NCBI RefSeq assembly: GCF_900184245.1 | Contig: NZ_FXXB01000008.1 | Location: 310,001 to 374,000, forward strand | Direction of reading: 5' to 3' | Origin: Brachybacterium massiliense | GTDB lineage: Bacteria; Actinomycetota; Actinomycetes; Actinomycetales; Dermabacteraceae | DNA length: 64,000 nt | The notes under the pieces: model-generated | The model's database searches: none | The model's input: only the letters and a program-made list of their open reading frames with translations | Told to the model about the DNA's origin: nothing | Made by a program: the position numbers and the translations under genes | Part shown: positions 1 through 8,522 of the stretch, one piece after another | How the letters are laid out: each line of letters begins with the position of its first letter | How positions within the stretch are numbered: the first letter of the stretch is position 1

Positions 1-532
1 GGATCGAGACCTCGAGGTTGGATTCGCTGATCGCCTTCCGGGCGCGGCGGATCTTCGGGAGCATCGTCTCGAGGAAGCTCTGGCCGCCGAATCCGGGCTC
101 GACCGTCATCAGCAGCAGCATGTCGAACTCGCCGATGATGTCCAGCAGCGGCTCGACCGCGGTGGCCGGGCGCAGCGCGACGCCGGCCTGGACGTTCTTG
201 CGGCGCAGATCGCGGGCGAGCTTCACCGGGGCGCGGGCGGCCTCGAGGTGGAAGGTGACCGAGGAAGCGCCGGCCTCGGCGTAGGCGGGAGCCTGCGTGT
301 CGGCGTCGTCGATCATCAGGTGGGCGTCGATCGGGATGCTGCTGCGCCGGGCGATCTGCTCGACCATGGACGCGCCGAAGGTCAGGTTCGGCACGAAGTG
401 GTTGTCCATCACGTCGACGTGGACGCTGTCGGCGGTGGAGATCTTGTCCAGCTCGGTCCCGATCGCCATGAAGTCGGCGTTGAGGATGCTGGGATGGATG
501 TACTGGCCGTCGGTCGAGTACGGGGTGTTCAT
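1..532 (-). CDS. rpe: Ribulose-phosphate 3-epimerase (3' end outside window)
   Basis: Interconverts ribulose 5-phosphate and xylulose 5-phosphate in the cytosolic pentose phosphate pathway. About 177 N-terminal residues are visible; the C-terminus lies beyond base 1. The TIM-barrel family signatures are present: the early HPSILNAD strand, HVDVMDNHFVPNLTFG with the metal-binding His/Asp, AHLMID, and VEPGFGGQSF near the phosphate site. The ATG at 530-532 overlaps the rsmB stop in an ATGA junction, which fixes the start and implies translational coupling as the last visible member of the fmt-rsmB-rpe operon. The call is firm; only the missing end is unknown. Confidence 0.95.
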   Translation of the reverse strand, partial: MNTPYSTDGQYIHPSILNADFMAIGTELDKISTADSVHVDVMDNHFVPNLTFGASMVEQIARRSSIPIDAHLMIDDADTQAPAYAEAGASSVTFHLEAARAPVKLARDLRRKNVQAGVALRPATAVEPLLDIIGEFDMLLLMTVEPGFGGQSFLETMLPKIRRARKAISESNLEVSI

Positions 533-2184
533 GCCGTCCGGGGTCCTTCCTGGGTGGGGGCGCTCTGCGTCCGCTTGCGCAGCAGGCTGATGTACATGGC
601 GTCGGTGCCGTGGAGGTGGGGCCACAGCTGGACCGCGGGGCCCTCCCCCAGCTCGATGTCCTTCTGGCGAGAGGGCAGCACTCCGGCGCGCACTGCGTCA
701 CGGGCGTCGAGCTGTTCGATGTCCTCGCGCTTCTTCAGCACGTCGGCGACGATCAGGCGGGTCTCGGCCAGATGCGGGGAGCAGGTCACATAGGCGACCA
801 CGCCCCCGGGCGCGGCGGCGTCGAGGGCGGAAGCGAGCAGATCGCGCTGGATGCCGCCGAGCTGGCCGACGTCCGCGGGCGTGCGCCGCCAGCGGGCCTC
901 GGGGCGGCGGCGCAGCGCGCCCAGGCCGGAGCAGGGCACATCGGCGAGCACGCGGGAGAAGCGTCCGGGCATCTCGGCGCCGATCGTGGTGCCGTCGGCG
1001 GTGCGGGTGGTGATCTCGCAGCCGGCGTCCTGCAGCGTGGCCACGGCCCGGTCCACGAGCTCGGTGCGGTGCTCCTGGAGCTCGACGGCGAGCAGCTCGG
1101 CATCGTGGGTGATGCTCAGCCCGCCCAGCAGGGCCGTCTTGCCGCCCGGGCCCGCGCACAGGTCCAGCCAGTGCGCGTCATCGGCCTGGACCAGATCGTC
1201 CGCGCCGAGGGCGAGGGCGAGGGCGGCGAGCTGGCTGCCCTCGTCCTGCACGGCGACCCGGCCCTCCTTGACGGGGTCCATGCCGCCGGGATCACCCGAG
1301 GGCCAGGAGGCGGCGAAGATGCTCAGCCGGCCCTGGCTCGCGCCGTGGTCGATCAGCTCGTCGACGTCCGTGAGACCGGGGCGCATCACGAGCGAGACGG
1401 CCGGGGCCTCATTCTGGGCGGCCAGCAGCGCGTCGATCTCCTCGCGGGAACGGCCGTTGCCGGCGAGAGCGTCGGACAGGGCGCGCACCACCCAGCGGGG
1501 ATGGGAGTGGACCACGGCGAGGTGGCCCACGAGATCCTTCTCGCGGTCGGGGGCGACCTGCGCGATCCACTGCTGGAGGTCCTGCTGGCCCACCTTGCGC
1601 AGCACGGCGTTGACGAAGCTGGCCGCTCCCGCGCCCACCTCGGCGCGGGCCAGCGCCACGGTCTCCGAGGTCGCGGCGTGCGGGGCCACGGTCATGTCCA
1701 GCAGCTGGTAGGCGCCGAGCCGCAGCACGTCCAGCAGTGCGGGCTCGACCTCCTCGAGGGGGCGGTCCACGCACGCGGCGAGGATCGCATCGAGCCGGCC
1801 CTGGGCGCGCAGCGAGCCGTAGAACAACTCGGTGGTGAAGGCGGCGTCGCGGCCGGAGACGCGGTGGCTGCGCAGCAGGCGGGGCAGTACGAGGTTCGCG
1901 TAGGAGTCCTCCTCGCGCACCAGGCGCAGGCCCTCGAAGGCGACCTGCCGTGAGGGGGTCGAGCGCCGGGAGCGCTCCGAGGGGCGGGCGGCGGAGTAGC
2001 CGCGACGGGGGCCGCCCTGGCCGCGGGAGCCGGAGCGCTCATGGCCGCGGGAGTCCCGTCGGCGGTCGCCGCCGCGGCTGTGCTCGCGATCTCCGCTGCG
2101 GCTGCGGTCCCGGTTCCCGCCGCGGGAATCGTCCCGTCGGCCGTGGTCCTGGCCGCCTCGTCCTCCGCGTCGCTGCTCGTTCAT
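529..2184 (-). CDS. rsmB: 16S rRNA (cytosine-967-C5)-methyltransferase RsmB with RG-rich N-terminus
   Basis: SAM-dependent rRNA m5C methyltransferase (Fmu/Sun/NOL1 type) of 551 residues. An NusB-like RNA-binding domain occupies about residues 85-230 and the Rossmann methyltransferase domain follows, with the SAM loop DLCAGPGGKT and the two conserved cysteines in DVPCSGLGALRRRPE and TCSPHLAET. The first roughly 80 residues are unusual: almost only R, G, S, D and E, with RGG-like runs, so probably disordered and RNA-binding (inference). The ATG at 2184 overlaps the fmt stop by four bases. The family is usually 430-480 residues, so the extra length is the extension. Coupled to fmt upstream and rpe downstream. 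Confidence 0.95.
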   Translation of the reverse strand: MNEQRRGGRGGQDHGRRDDSRGGNRDRSRSGDREHSRGGDRRRDSRGHERSGSRGQGGPRRGYSAARPSERSRRSTPSRQVAFEGLRLVREEDSYANLVLPRLLRSHRVSGRDAAFTTELFYGSLRAQGRLDAILAACVDRPLEEVEPALLDVLRLGAYQLLDMTVAPHAATSETVALARAEVGAGAASFVNAVLRKVGQQDLQQWIAQVAPDREKDLVGHLAVVHSHPRWVVRALSDALAGNGRSREEIDALLAAQNEAPAVSLVMRPGLTDVDELIDHGASQGRLSIFAASWPSGDPGGMDPVKEGRVAVQDEGSQLAALALALGADDLVQADDAHWLDLCAGPGGKTALLGGLSITHDAELLAVELQEHRTELVDRAVATLQDAGCEITTRTADGTTIGAEMPGRFSRVLADVPCSGLGALRRRPEARWRRTPADVGQLGGIQRDLLASALDAAAPGGVVAYVTCSPHLAETRLIVADVLKKREDIEQLDARDAVRAGVLPSRQKDIELGEGPAVQLWPHLHGTDAMYISLLRKRTQSAPTQEGPRTA

Positions 2185-3116
2185 GCGCGCTCTCCGTCCT
2201 GCAGGTCGCTGGTGAATCGGGTGTCCGCTGCAAGCCCGGCGCCCCGGGCCCAGTCCGCCGCGCGCATCGGCCGCTTCCCGGCCGGAGCGAGGGTCGACAG
2301 GGCGATCACGTCGGTGCCGGTGCCCACGAGCACCTGGCGCTTGGTGGCCTCGATCAGGCCGGGCGCGAGCGGGGCGTGCTCGGGAGCCCGCTCGACGCCG
2401 AGGAGCTTGGTGCGTGCGCCGTCCAGCAGCGTCCATGCACCGGGCTGAGGGCTCATGCCGCGGATGTGGGCGCTGACCTCCTCCGCGCTGCGGGTCCAGT
2501 CGATGCGCGCCTCGGCGGTGGTCAGCTTCGCGGCATGGGTCGCGGCGGCGTGGTCCTGCGCGGTGAGCTGTGCGGTGCCGGCCTCGAGGGCGTCGAGCGC
2601 CTGCAGCAGCACGGCGGCGCCCTCCGCGGCCATGCGCTCGAGCAGCTCGCCGGAGGTCTCGAACTCGCCGATCCGCACCGGAGCGGTCGTGATCACCTCA
2701 CCGGTGTCCAGCCCCTTCTCGAGGCGGAACACGCTCATCCCGGTCTCGCTCGCGCCGGAGAGGACCGCGCGCTGGGCGGGAGCGGCGCCGCGCCACCGGG
2801 GAAGGAGCGAGAAGTGGAGGTTCACCCAGCCGTGGCGGGGGATCTCGAGGGCCGCCGGGGGCACCATGTTCCCGTAGGCGACCACGGGGGCGGCGTCAGG
2901 GGCCAGCTCCCGGAGCTGTGCGAGCACGTCCTCGTCGCGCAGGGTGGGCGCCGCCTCGAGGGCGAGCGCCTTGACGGGGGACGGCGTGAGCTTCCGGCCG
3001 CGCCCTGCGGGGGCGTCGGGCCGGGTCAGCACGCCGACCACCTCATGGGAGGACTCGAGCAGCGTGCGCAGGGACGGGAGGGCGGCCTCGGGGGTGCCGG
3101 CGAAGAGGAGACGCAT
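2181..3116 (-). CDS. fmt: Methionyl-tRNA formyltransferase
   Basis: Formylates initiator Met-tRNA using 10-formyltetrahydrofolate. At 311 residues it has the normal length. The N-terminal formyltransferase fold starts FAGTPEAALPSL, and the family signature LHFSLLPRWRGAAP sits near residue 105, with the OB-like tRNA-binding domain behind it (from about 205). The ATG is at 3116. It lies 39 bp downstream of priA and overlaps rsmB by four bases, giving the common actinobacterial order priA-fmt-rsmB-rpe. Confidence 0.96.
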   Translation of the reverse strand: MRLLFAGTPEAALPSLRTLLESSHEVVGVLTRPDAPAGRGRKLTPSPVKALALEAAPTLRDEDVLAQLRELAPDAAPVVAYGNMVPPAALEIPRHGWVNLHFSLLPRWRGAAPAQRAVLSGASETGMSVFRLEKGLDTGEVITTAPVRIGEFETSGELLERMAAEGAAVLLQALDALEAGTAQLTAQDHAAATHAAKLTTAEARIDWTRSAEEVSAHIRGMSPQPGAWTLLDGARTKLLGVERAPEHAPLAPGLIEATKRQVLVGTGTDVIALSTLAPAGKRPMRAADWARGAGLAADTRFTSDLQDGERA

Positions 3117-3155
3117 GATGCCCCCGAGTCTACGGTGAGCGCGAAGGTCGCCTGC

Positions 3156-5225
3156 TCAGAACACGTCCGGCGGGTCCAGGCGCACCCGTAGCGCGCCGCG
3201 CGCCTTGCGGGCGCTGCGGGCGGCGACCCCGGCCCGCAGCGCGGCCGCGAGCTCGCGGGAGCGGGAGGGCTCGAGTCGCACCACGGCGCGGGCGCGACCG
3301 GCGGCGTCGGGGCCCTCGAGATCGACGGGGCCGAAGACGTCGGTCCCGTCCGGCAGCTCGACGGTCTCGAGGAAGGTGCGGCACGCCTCACGGTCGCCGG
3401 TGATCTCGGCGACCCGGGAGAAGGGCGGCAGGTCGAGCTCGTGGCGGTCCTCGAGCACCCGGTCGAGGAAGAAGGAGGAGCGGTGCGCGACGAGGTCCCG
3501 GATCGCGGGCAGCGTGGAGGTGCCCACCACGAGCACCTCTCCCCCGTCGTCGGCGCTGCGCACCAGGGAGATCGCGCCGCGCCAGCGGCGCACCGCCTCG
3601 ACGTCGGCGTCGAAGGCCGCGCGGCCCAGCAGCGCATCGGCATCCAGCAGCAGGCACGCGGCGTACCGTCCGGCCGGGGCGGGCTCCGCGCCCGGGGTCG
3701 CGACGATGATCGCGCGGTCCGGGACGGCGTCGTCCTCGAGCGCGCCGTGGGCGCCGCCGGCGACCTTGAGCGCGGTGTCCGGGAAGGCGCGGTGGAGCTC
3801 CTCGGCGGTGCGGGTGGAGCCGATCACCATCGCCCGCACCTGGGTGCGATCGCATTCGGGGCAGCGGTAGGCGTCCTCCCGGCGACCGCAGACCCGGCAG
3901 TGCAGCGGGCCGTTGCGCCCCGCGAGCGACAGCGGAGCGGCGCAGTGCGGGCACTGGGCGCGGGTGCGGCAGAAGGTGCAGGCGATCGCGGGCACGTACC
4001 CGGAGCGGGGCACCTGCACCAGCACCGGTCCCCTCTCGAGGCCGCGGCGGATCACCCGCATCGCCTCCTGCGGGATCCGGGAGCGGCCCGAGGCGCCCTC
4101 GCGCTCGCGCAGGTACTCGTCCATCGCGACGATGTGAGGGCGCACTGAGGTCACCGGGGCGGGCACGGGCTCGAGGCGGGCGAGGTAGCCCAGATCCGAC
4201 AGTGCCCGCAGCGTCACCGAGTCGCTCGCGGAAAGGAACAGCAGCGCGCAGCGCTCCTCGGCGGAGCGGCACTGCAGCACGGTGCGGGTGTGCGGGTAGG
4301 GGGCGCGGGGCTCCTCGAGCAGGTCATCCGCCTCGTCCCAGCAGATCGCGAGCGCGAGGTTCCGCACCGGGGCGAAGGCGGCGGAGCGGTTGCCGAGCAC
4401 CACGCGGGTGGCGCCGCGCAGGATCCGGCGGAAGGTGCGGTACCGCTTCTCGGGCCCTTCGGTGCCGGCGAGGATCTCGTGCGCGATGCCGCGCTCGGTC
4501 AGCACCCGGCTGAGCCGGGCGACGTCCCGCTGGTCGGGGGCGATGACGAGGGCGCCCTGCGCGGGCTCGAGGTCGCCGATCGCGTCGGCCGCGACGGTGG
4601 TCCAGGTGTCCGCGGCATCGAGGGTGAGGGTCGCGCGGGGCACGGGCCCTTCCGGGCTCCCGGCGCGGGAGAGGAGCGCGGCCAGACCCGGGTAGCGGTC
4701 GCCGGGGCGCGGCGTGGGCGCGGCCTCGGCGGGGTCCTGCTCGGTCTCGGACGGCTCGCTCAAGGCGTCCGGCTCGGCTGCGACCCGCTCCGTGGAGTCC
4801 TGCTCTGCGGGGCCCTGCTCTGCGGGGCCCTCCGCGAGGCGGGCCTCCTCGCGCTCCTTCTCCTCGGCGGCGCGGTCCGCCTTCTCGGCGCGGGCATGGC
4901 GCGGGGGCAGGGCCAGGCGCAGCACGTCGCCGACGGTGCCGGCACAGCGTTCGGCGACCTCCTCGCACACGCGCATCATCGCGGGCGGGACCACCACGTC
5001 CTCGGAGACCAGGCGGTGCAGCGGGGCCAGGGCCCGGTCGGTGGTGGGTGCGTCGTGGCGCCCGAGCACGATGCCCTCGGTGTCCTTGCCGGAGAAGCGC
5101 ACCCGCACCCGCATGCCGGGACCGGCGGCGGCGGTCGCCGGGGTGACCGCGTACTCGAAGGGGCGGTCCAGGTGGGGCAGCACGCCCACCAGGCGCACGC
5201 TCGCGACCGGCAGCTCGTCGGCCAC
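3156..5225 (-). CDS. priA: Primosomal protein N' (PriA), helicase-defective actinobacterial type; start uncertain
   Basis: Replication-restart protein of the primosome. The DNA-binding N-domain begins at ELPVASVRLVG with PHLDRPFEYAV, as in actinobacterial PriA. The zinc-binding cysteines are intact in CTFC, CPHC, CRVC and CPEC. The Walker A lysine motif is not recognisable and the DEAH-like box reads CWDEADD, which is typical of actinobacterial PriA thought to lack helicase activity (family knowledge). The reading frame stays open upstream to an ATG at 5537, but everything beyond 5262 is antisense of a duplicated FKBP gene. I therefore place a provisional GTG start at 5225 (about 689 residues), although no ribosome site is visible there. 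The true N-terminus may have been lost to the inverted repeat. Confidence 0.85.
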   Translation of the reverse strand: MADELPVASVRLVGVLPHLDRPFEYAVTPATAAAGPGMRVRVRFSGKDTEGIVLGRHDAPTTDRALAPLHRLVSEDVVVPPAMMRVCEEVAERCAGTVGDVLRLALPPRHARAEKADRAAEEKEREEARLAEGPAEQGPAEQDSTERVAAEPDALSEPSETEQDPAEAAPTPRPGDRYPGLAALLSRAGSPEGPVPRATLTLDAADTWTTVAADAIGDLEPAQGALVIAPDQRDVARLSRVLTERGIAHEILAGTEGPEKRYRTFRRILRGATRVVLGNRSAAFAPVRNLALAICWDEADDLLEEPRAPYPHTRTVLQCRSAEERCALLFLSASDSVTLRALSDLGYLARLEPVPAPVTSVRPHIVAMDEYLREREGASGRSRIPQEAMRVIRRGLERGPVLVQVPRSGYVPAIACTFCRTRAQCPHCAAPLSLAGRNGPLHCRVCGRREDAYRCPECDRTQVRAMVIGSTRTAEELHRAFPDTALKVAGGAHGALEDDAVPDRAIIVATPGAEPAPAGRYAACLLLDADALLGRAAFDADVEAVRRWRGAISLVRSADDGGEVLVVGTSTLPAIRDLVAHRSSFFLDRVLEDRHELDLPPFSRVAEITGDREACRTFLETVELPDGTDVFGPVDLEGPDAAGRARAVVRLEPSRSRELAAALRAGVAARSARKARGALRVRLDPPDVF

Positions 5226-5261
5226 CTCGAAGCCCGCGGTGGTGCGCAGGCCTCGCTCCCG

Positions 5262-5546
5262 GGCCGCGGCGACGTGGTCGACGTGCACTACGTGGGCGTC
5301 TCCCACTCCACCGGCGAGCAGTTCGACGCCTCCTGGGACCGCGGCGAGCCGCTGCGCTTCCAGCTCGGCGTGGGCCAGGTCATCTCCGGCTGGGACCAGG
5401 GCGTCCAGGGCATGAAGGTGGGCGGCCGGCGCCGCCTCGACATCCCCGCGCACCTGGGCTACGGCGACCACGGCGCCCCGCCCGTCATCGCACCGGGCGA
5501 GTCCCTCATCTTCGTCTGCGACTTGGTGGCGGTGCACAAGCGCTGA
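5262..5546 (+). pseudogene. 5'-truncated duplicate of the FKBP isomerase gene
   Basis: The plus strand encodes residues 34-127 of the FKBP gene found at 5656-6039, base for base, ending in the same TGA. It lacks the first 33 codons, the start codon and the ribosome binding site, and is bounded on the left by priA sequence. It is unlikely to be expressed as a functional protein. It exists only as the left arm of the inverted repeat. Confidence 0.85.
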
Positions 5547-5940
5547 GCAGCACCGCCGAGGGAGCGGCGGGGGAGCACGCAGGAGGGCAGGAGTCCCTCT
5601 TCGCGGCCCCCGCCCCCTCCTGCGTGCTCCCCCGCCGCTCCCTCGGCGGTGCTGCTCAGCGCTTGTGCACCGCCACCAAGTCGCAGACGAAGATGAGGGA
5701 CTCGCCCGGTGCGATGACGGGCGGGGCGCCGTGGTCGCCGTAGCCCAGGTGCGCGGGGATGTCGAGGCGGCGCCGGCCGCCCACCTTCATGCCCTGGACG
5801 CCCTGGTCCCAGCCGGAGATGACCTGGCCCACGCCGAGCTGGAAGCGCAGCGGCTCGCCGCGGTCCCAGGAGGCGTCGAACTGCTCGCCGGTGGAGTGGG
5901 AGACGCCCACGTAGTGCACGTCGACCACGTCGCCGCGGCC
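5262..5940. repeat. Perfect inverted repeat, 326-bp arms with a 27-bp loop
   Basis: Bases 5262-5587 are the exact reverse complement of 5615-5940, with 5588-5614 as the loop; I compared the arms line by line and found no mismatch. The right arm holds codons 34-127 of the FKBP gene plus about 41 bp past its stop. The left arm is a copy of the same DNA on the plus strand, abutting priA codons. The stretch 5226-5655 therefore holds no independent gene. Long near-contiguous palindromes are unstable in bacteria, so this is either a very recent inverted duplication or a fold-back assembly artefact. Confidence 0.95.
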
Positions 5941-6039
5941 TGCCTCCTCGCCGTCGCCGACGATCTCGTCGGTGCTGAGCAGCTCGGTGGGCGCAGGGCC
6001 CTCGGGGAAGTCGACCTCGGGCTTGGTGCGATCGGTCAT
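5656..6039 (-). CDS. FKBP-type peptidyl-prolyl cis-trans isomerase (cytosolic)
   Basis: Single-domain FKBP of 127 residues; the domain fills about residues 35-127. Family landmarks are VDVHYVGV, FDASW, GVGQVISGWDQGVQGMKVG, the IPAHLGYG segment and the closing LIFVCDLV. There is no signal peptide, so it should act in the cytosol in protein folding. The start ATG at 6039 has a strong AGGAGG five bases upstream. It lies 42 bp downstream of the FKBP lipoprotein gene, probably in one transcript. Its 3' two-thirds form the right arm of the perfect inverted repeat. Confidence 0.93.
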   Translation of the reverse strand: MTDRTKPEVDFPEGPAPTELLSTDEIVGDGEEAGRGDVVDVHYVGVSHSTGEQFDASWDRGEPLRFQLGVGQVISGWDQGVQGMKVGGRRRLDIPAHLGYGDHGAPPVIAPGESLIFVCDLVAVHKR

Positions 6040-6081
6040 GCGGTCCTCCTGTGGTGGTGGGTGGTCAGCGGACGGAGAGGG

Positions 6082-7017
6082 TCACTCGTGGGTGTGGGCG
6101 GCGTCGAGGATGTCGATCACGAAGATCAGGGTCTCCCCGGCGAGCTCGCCCTGGTCACGGTAGGCCTCCTCGGGCGGGATCACCAGCATCACCTGGGAGC
6201 CGACGGGGAGGTCCAGCAGGTTCTCGTCCCAGCCCTTGATGACGCCGCCGGAGCCCTGGGTGAAGGAGAAGGGGGCGCCGCGCTCCCAGGAGGAGTCGAA
6301 CTGCTCGCCGTCGGACCACTTCCAGCCGGTGTAGTGCATCGTGAGGTAGTCGCCGGCGCGGGTGTCGTCGCCGGTGCCCACGATCAGCTCCTCGCGGGTG
6401 GTGCTCGTGGGCGGCTCGCCCTCGGGAGCGGCATCGAGCGCGGGCGCGCCGTTCTCGGCGAGGGTCACCGAGGGGAAGGTGCCCGAGGGGTCACCGGGCT
6501 CGCCCTCGGCGCGGGTCGCGGTGATCACCCGATCCACATCCGCGACCTGCAGCAACGAGCGGGCCTGGCCGGTGCTGTCCTGCTGCCAGCCGGCCATCAC
6601 GAAGCGCGAGCCCACCGGTACGGTGGTGAGGAAGGAGAAGGCGACCTCCCCGACGCCCTCGGGCGTGACCTGGACGCCGCTCGCAGGCGCACCCTGCCAC
6701 CAGGACTGCAGCACCTCGCCGGAGCTGGCGTCGACGTAGAGGCTGCGCCAGATGACGGTGTCGCCCTCGGCGACCAGGTCGCCGTCACCGGGGGTGACGA
6801 TCTTCGCCTGGGCGGCGGAGATCTCGAGCGGGGCCTCGAACTCGACGGTGGGCTCCTCACCCAGGTCCTCGCTGACGGTGACGCCGGCGAGGACGTCGGC
6901 GCCGCTGTCGGACGCGCCGTTCCCCCCGGTCTCGCCGCCGCCGTCGGTGCAGGCGGCGAGGCCGATGGCGGCGGTCGCGGCGAGGGCGGTGGTGAGCATC
7001 GTTCGGCGGCGGATCAC
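6082..7017 (-). CDS. FKBP-type peptidyl-prolyl isomerase lipoprotein with two FKBP-like domains
   Basis: Exported lipoprotein of about 311 residues. A twin-arginine-like or Sec signal (IRRRTML, then an Ala-rich stretch) ends in lipobox GLAAC, followed by a Gly/Ser/Asp linker. About residues 60-175 look like a degenerate FKBP domain (EGDTVIWRSLYVD, then VPVGSRFVMAGW). The C-terminal domain from about 205 is a clear FKBP, with LTMHYTGW, FDSSWERGAPFSF, VIKGWDENLLDLPVGS, IPPEEAY and LIFVIDIL. The GTG at 7017 is chosen because AAAGG lies seven bases upstream; an ATG at 7002 is the alternative. It likely folds secreted proteins at the membrane surface and is followed closely by the cytosolic FKBP. 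Confidence 0.9.
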   Translation of the reverse strand: MIRRRTMLTTALAATAAIGLAACTDGGGETGGNGASDSGADVLAGVTVSEDLGEEPTVEFEAPLEISAAQAKIVTPGDGDLVAEGDTVIWRSLYVDASSGEVLQSWWQGAPASGVQVTPEGVGEVAFSFLTTVPVGSRFVMAGWQQDSTGQARSLLQVADVDRVITATRAEGEPGDPSGTFPSVTLAENGAPALDAAPEGEPPTSTTREELIVGTGDDTRAGDYLTMHYTGWKWSDGEQFDSSWERGAPFSFTQGSGGVIKGWDENLLDLPVGSQVMLVIPPEEAYRDQGELAGETLIFVIDILDAAHTHE

Positions 7018-7105
7018 GTCAGGACCTTTCGGATCGGTGGCCCCGTGAGCCGGGGCAGGCACCAGGGTACGGGCAGAGGGTCGGCAGAAGTCTGAGGGCG
7101 GGCGC

Positions 7106-8518
7106 TCAGGCGAAGGGAGCGGGCTCTGCGCCCGGGCCGGTGCCCTGGGCGCGGATCTGGGAGAGAAGCTCCTCGACCTCGGGCAGCTCGGTGGCGAAGG
7201 GGTCCAGCACCTGCACCGGGCGGGAGCCGGGGCGGGTCAGGCGCAGCGTGGTCCAGTCCACGACGTGATCGACCCCATGCTCCTGCGCGGTGATGACCAC
7301 CTGGCCGCGCAGGTGTGCGCGGGTGGTGCGCGGCGCGGTGGTGCGGGCCCGCTCGATCTGCTCCTCGGGCAGGGTCGCAGGGGCCAGGCCCCGGCGCTGC
7401 AGGGCGTAGAACACGCCGTGGTCGGGGTCGATGTCGTGATAGGCGAGGTCCAGGCGCTCGATCGCGGGATCCTCGAGGCCGATCCGTCGGCGCTCGGTGA
7501 CCTGGGTGAAGAGGCGTTCCTTGATCGCCCAGTCCAGGTGCGTGGCGGCCCAGGAGCGGTCGCCTGTGCGGACCGCGTCGATGCCCTTCTGCCAGGTCTC
7601 CAGCACGTCCTGCTCCTCCTCGTCGGCGAGCGGGGTGACGTGGTCCAGCCAGCGCTGCTGCACCTCGAGGGCGGTGGTGGTGCCGCCGTTCGCGGTGGGG
7701 ATCGGGGCCGCGCCGGTGAGGTCCCGGGCCACGGCGCGGATCGCCGCGATGTCGTCGTGGAGGGTGAGCTCGGGCAGGGCCCGCCCGCCCTCGATCGCGC
7801 GCAGCACCAGGTCGGTGGTCGCGAAGCGGAGGTGGGTGGAGACCTCGCTCATGGTGGAGTCGCCCACGATCACGTGCAGGCGGCGATAGCGGCTGGGATC
7901 GCCGTGCGGCTCGTCGCGGGTGTTGATGATCGGGCGGGTGCGGGTGGTGGCCGAGGAGAGCGCTTCCCACATGTGGTCGCTGCGGCGGGAGAAGACGAAC
8001 TGGCCCGGCCCGTCGGCGGCGCCGTCCTCGCCCTGGGGGCGCACCACTCCCCCGGCGCCGGTGATGATCTGGCGGGTGACCAGGAAAGGCAGCAGGTAGC
8101 GCGGCAGGCGGGTGAACTCCCCGCGCCGGTCCACCAGGAAGTTCTCATGCGAGCCGAAGGCGTTGCCGGCGGAGTCGACGTTGTTCTTGAGCAGGTGGAT
8201 GCGGGCGTCCTGCCCGTCCTCGGCCAGGCGCTGGTTCGCCTGGGCGGTGAGATCGGCGAAGATCCGCTCGCCCGCCCTGTCCTGGGCCACCAGCTCCCAC
8301 CAGTCGTCGCACTCGGCGGTCGCGTACTCGGGGTGGGAGCCGACGTCGAGGTAGAGCCGTGCGGCGTTGCGCAGGAACACGTTCGAGGAGCGTCCCATCG
8401 CCACCACCGGGCGGAAAAGCTCCCGCGCGGCGGCCTCGGGCTCGAGCGCGCGCGAGCCGTCGGCCCGCACGCACACCAGGCCGAACTCGGTCTCCAGTCC
8501 TCCGACCCGTCGCTTCAT
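7106..8518 (-). CDS. pafA: Pup--protein ligase PafA
   Basis: ATP-dependent ligase that joins the C-terminal Glu of Pup to substrate lysines. At 470 residues it is close to the usual length. It belongs to the carboxylate-amine ligase superfamily: GLETEFGLV at the N-terminus (ATP/Mg site), HPEYATAECD carrying the catalytic Asp region, NNVDSAGNAFGSHENFLVDR and NTRDEPHGDPSRYRRLHVI. It starts four bases after the pup stop, with no proteasome subunit genes between. In most actinobacteria prcB and prcA sit near this point, so the direct pup-pafA junction is notable. Confidence 0.97.
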   Translation of the reverse strand: MKRRVGGLETEFGLVCVRADGSRALEPEAAARELFRPVVAMGRSSNVFLRNAARLYLDVGSHPEYATAECDDWWELVAQDRAGERIFADLTAQANQRLAEDGQDARIHLLKNNVDSAGNAFGSHENFLVDRRGEFTRLPRYLLPFLVTRQIITGAGGVVRPQGEDGAADGPGQFVFSRRSDHMWEALSSATTRTRPIINTRDEPHGDPSRYRRLHVIVGDSTMSEVSTHLRFATTDLVLRAIEGGRALPELTLHDDIAAIRAVARDLTGAAPIPTANGGTTTALEVQQRWLDHVTPLADEEEQDVLETWQKGIDAVRTGDRSWAATHLDWAIKERLFTQVTERRRIGLEDPAIERLDLAYHDIDPDHGVFYALQRRGLAPATLPEEQIERARTTAPRTTRAHLRGQVVITAQEHGVDHVVDWTTLRLTRPGSRPVQVLDPFATELPEVEELLSQIRAQGTGPGAEPAPFA

Positions 8519-8522
8519 CGGG

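Noticed and set aside
5262..5546. A second functional FKBP gene on the plus strand
   Set aside because: The copy lacks the first 33 codons, a start codon and a ribosome site; it is only an arm of the inverted repeat.
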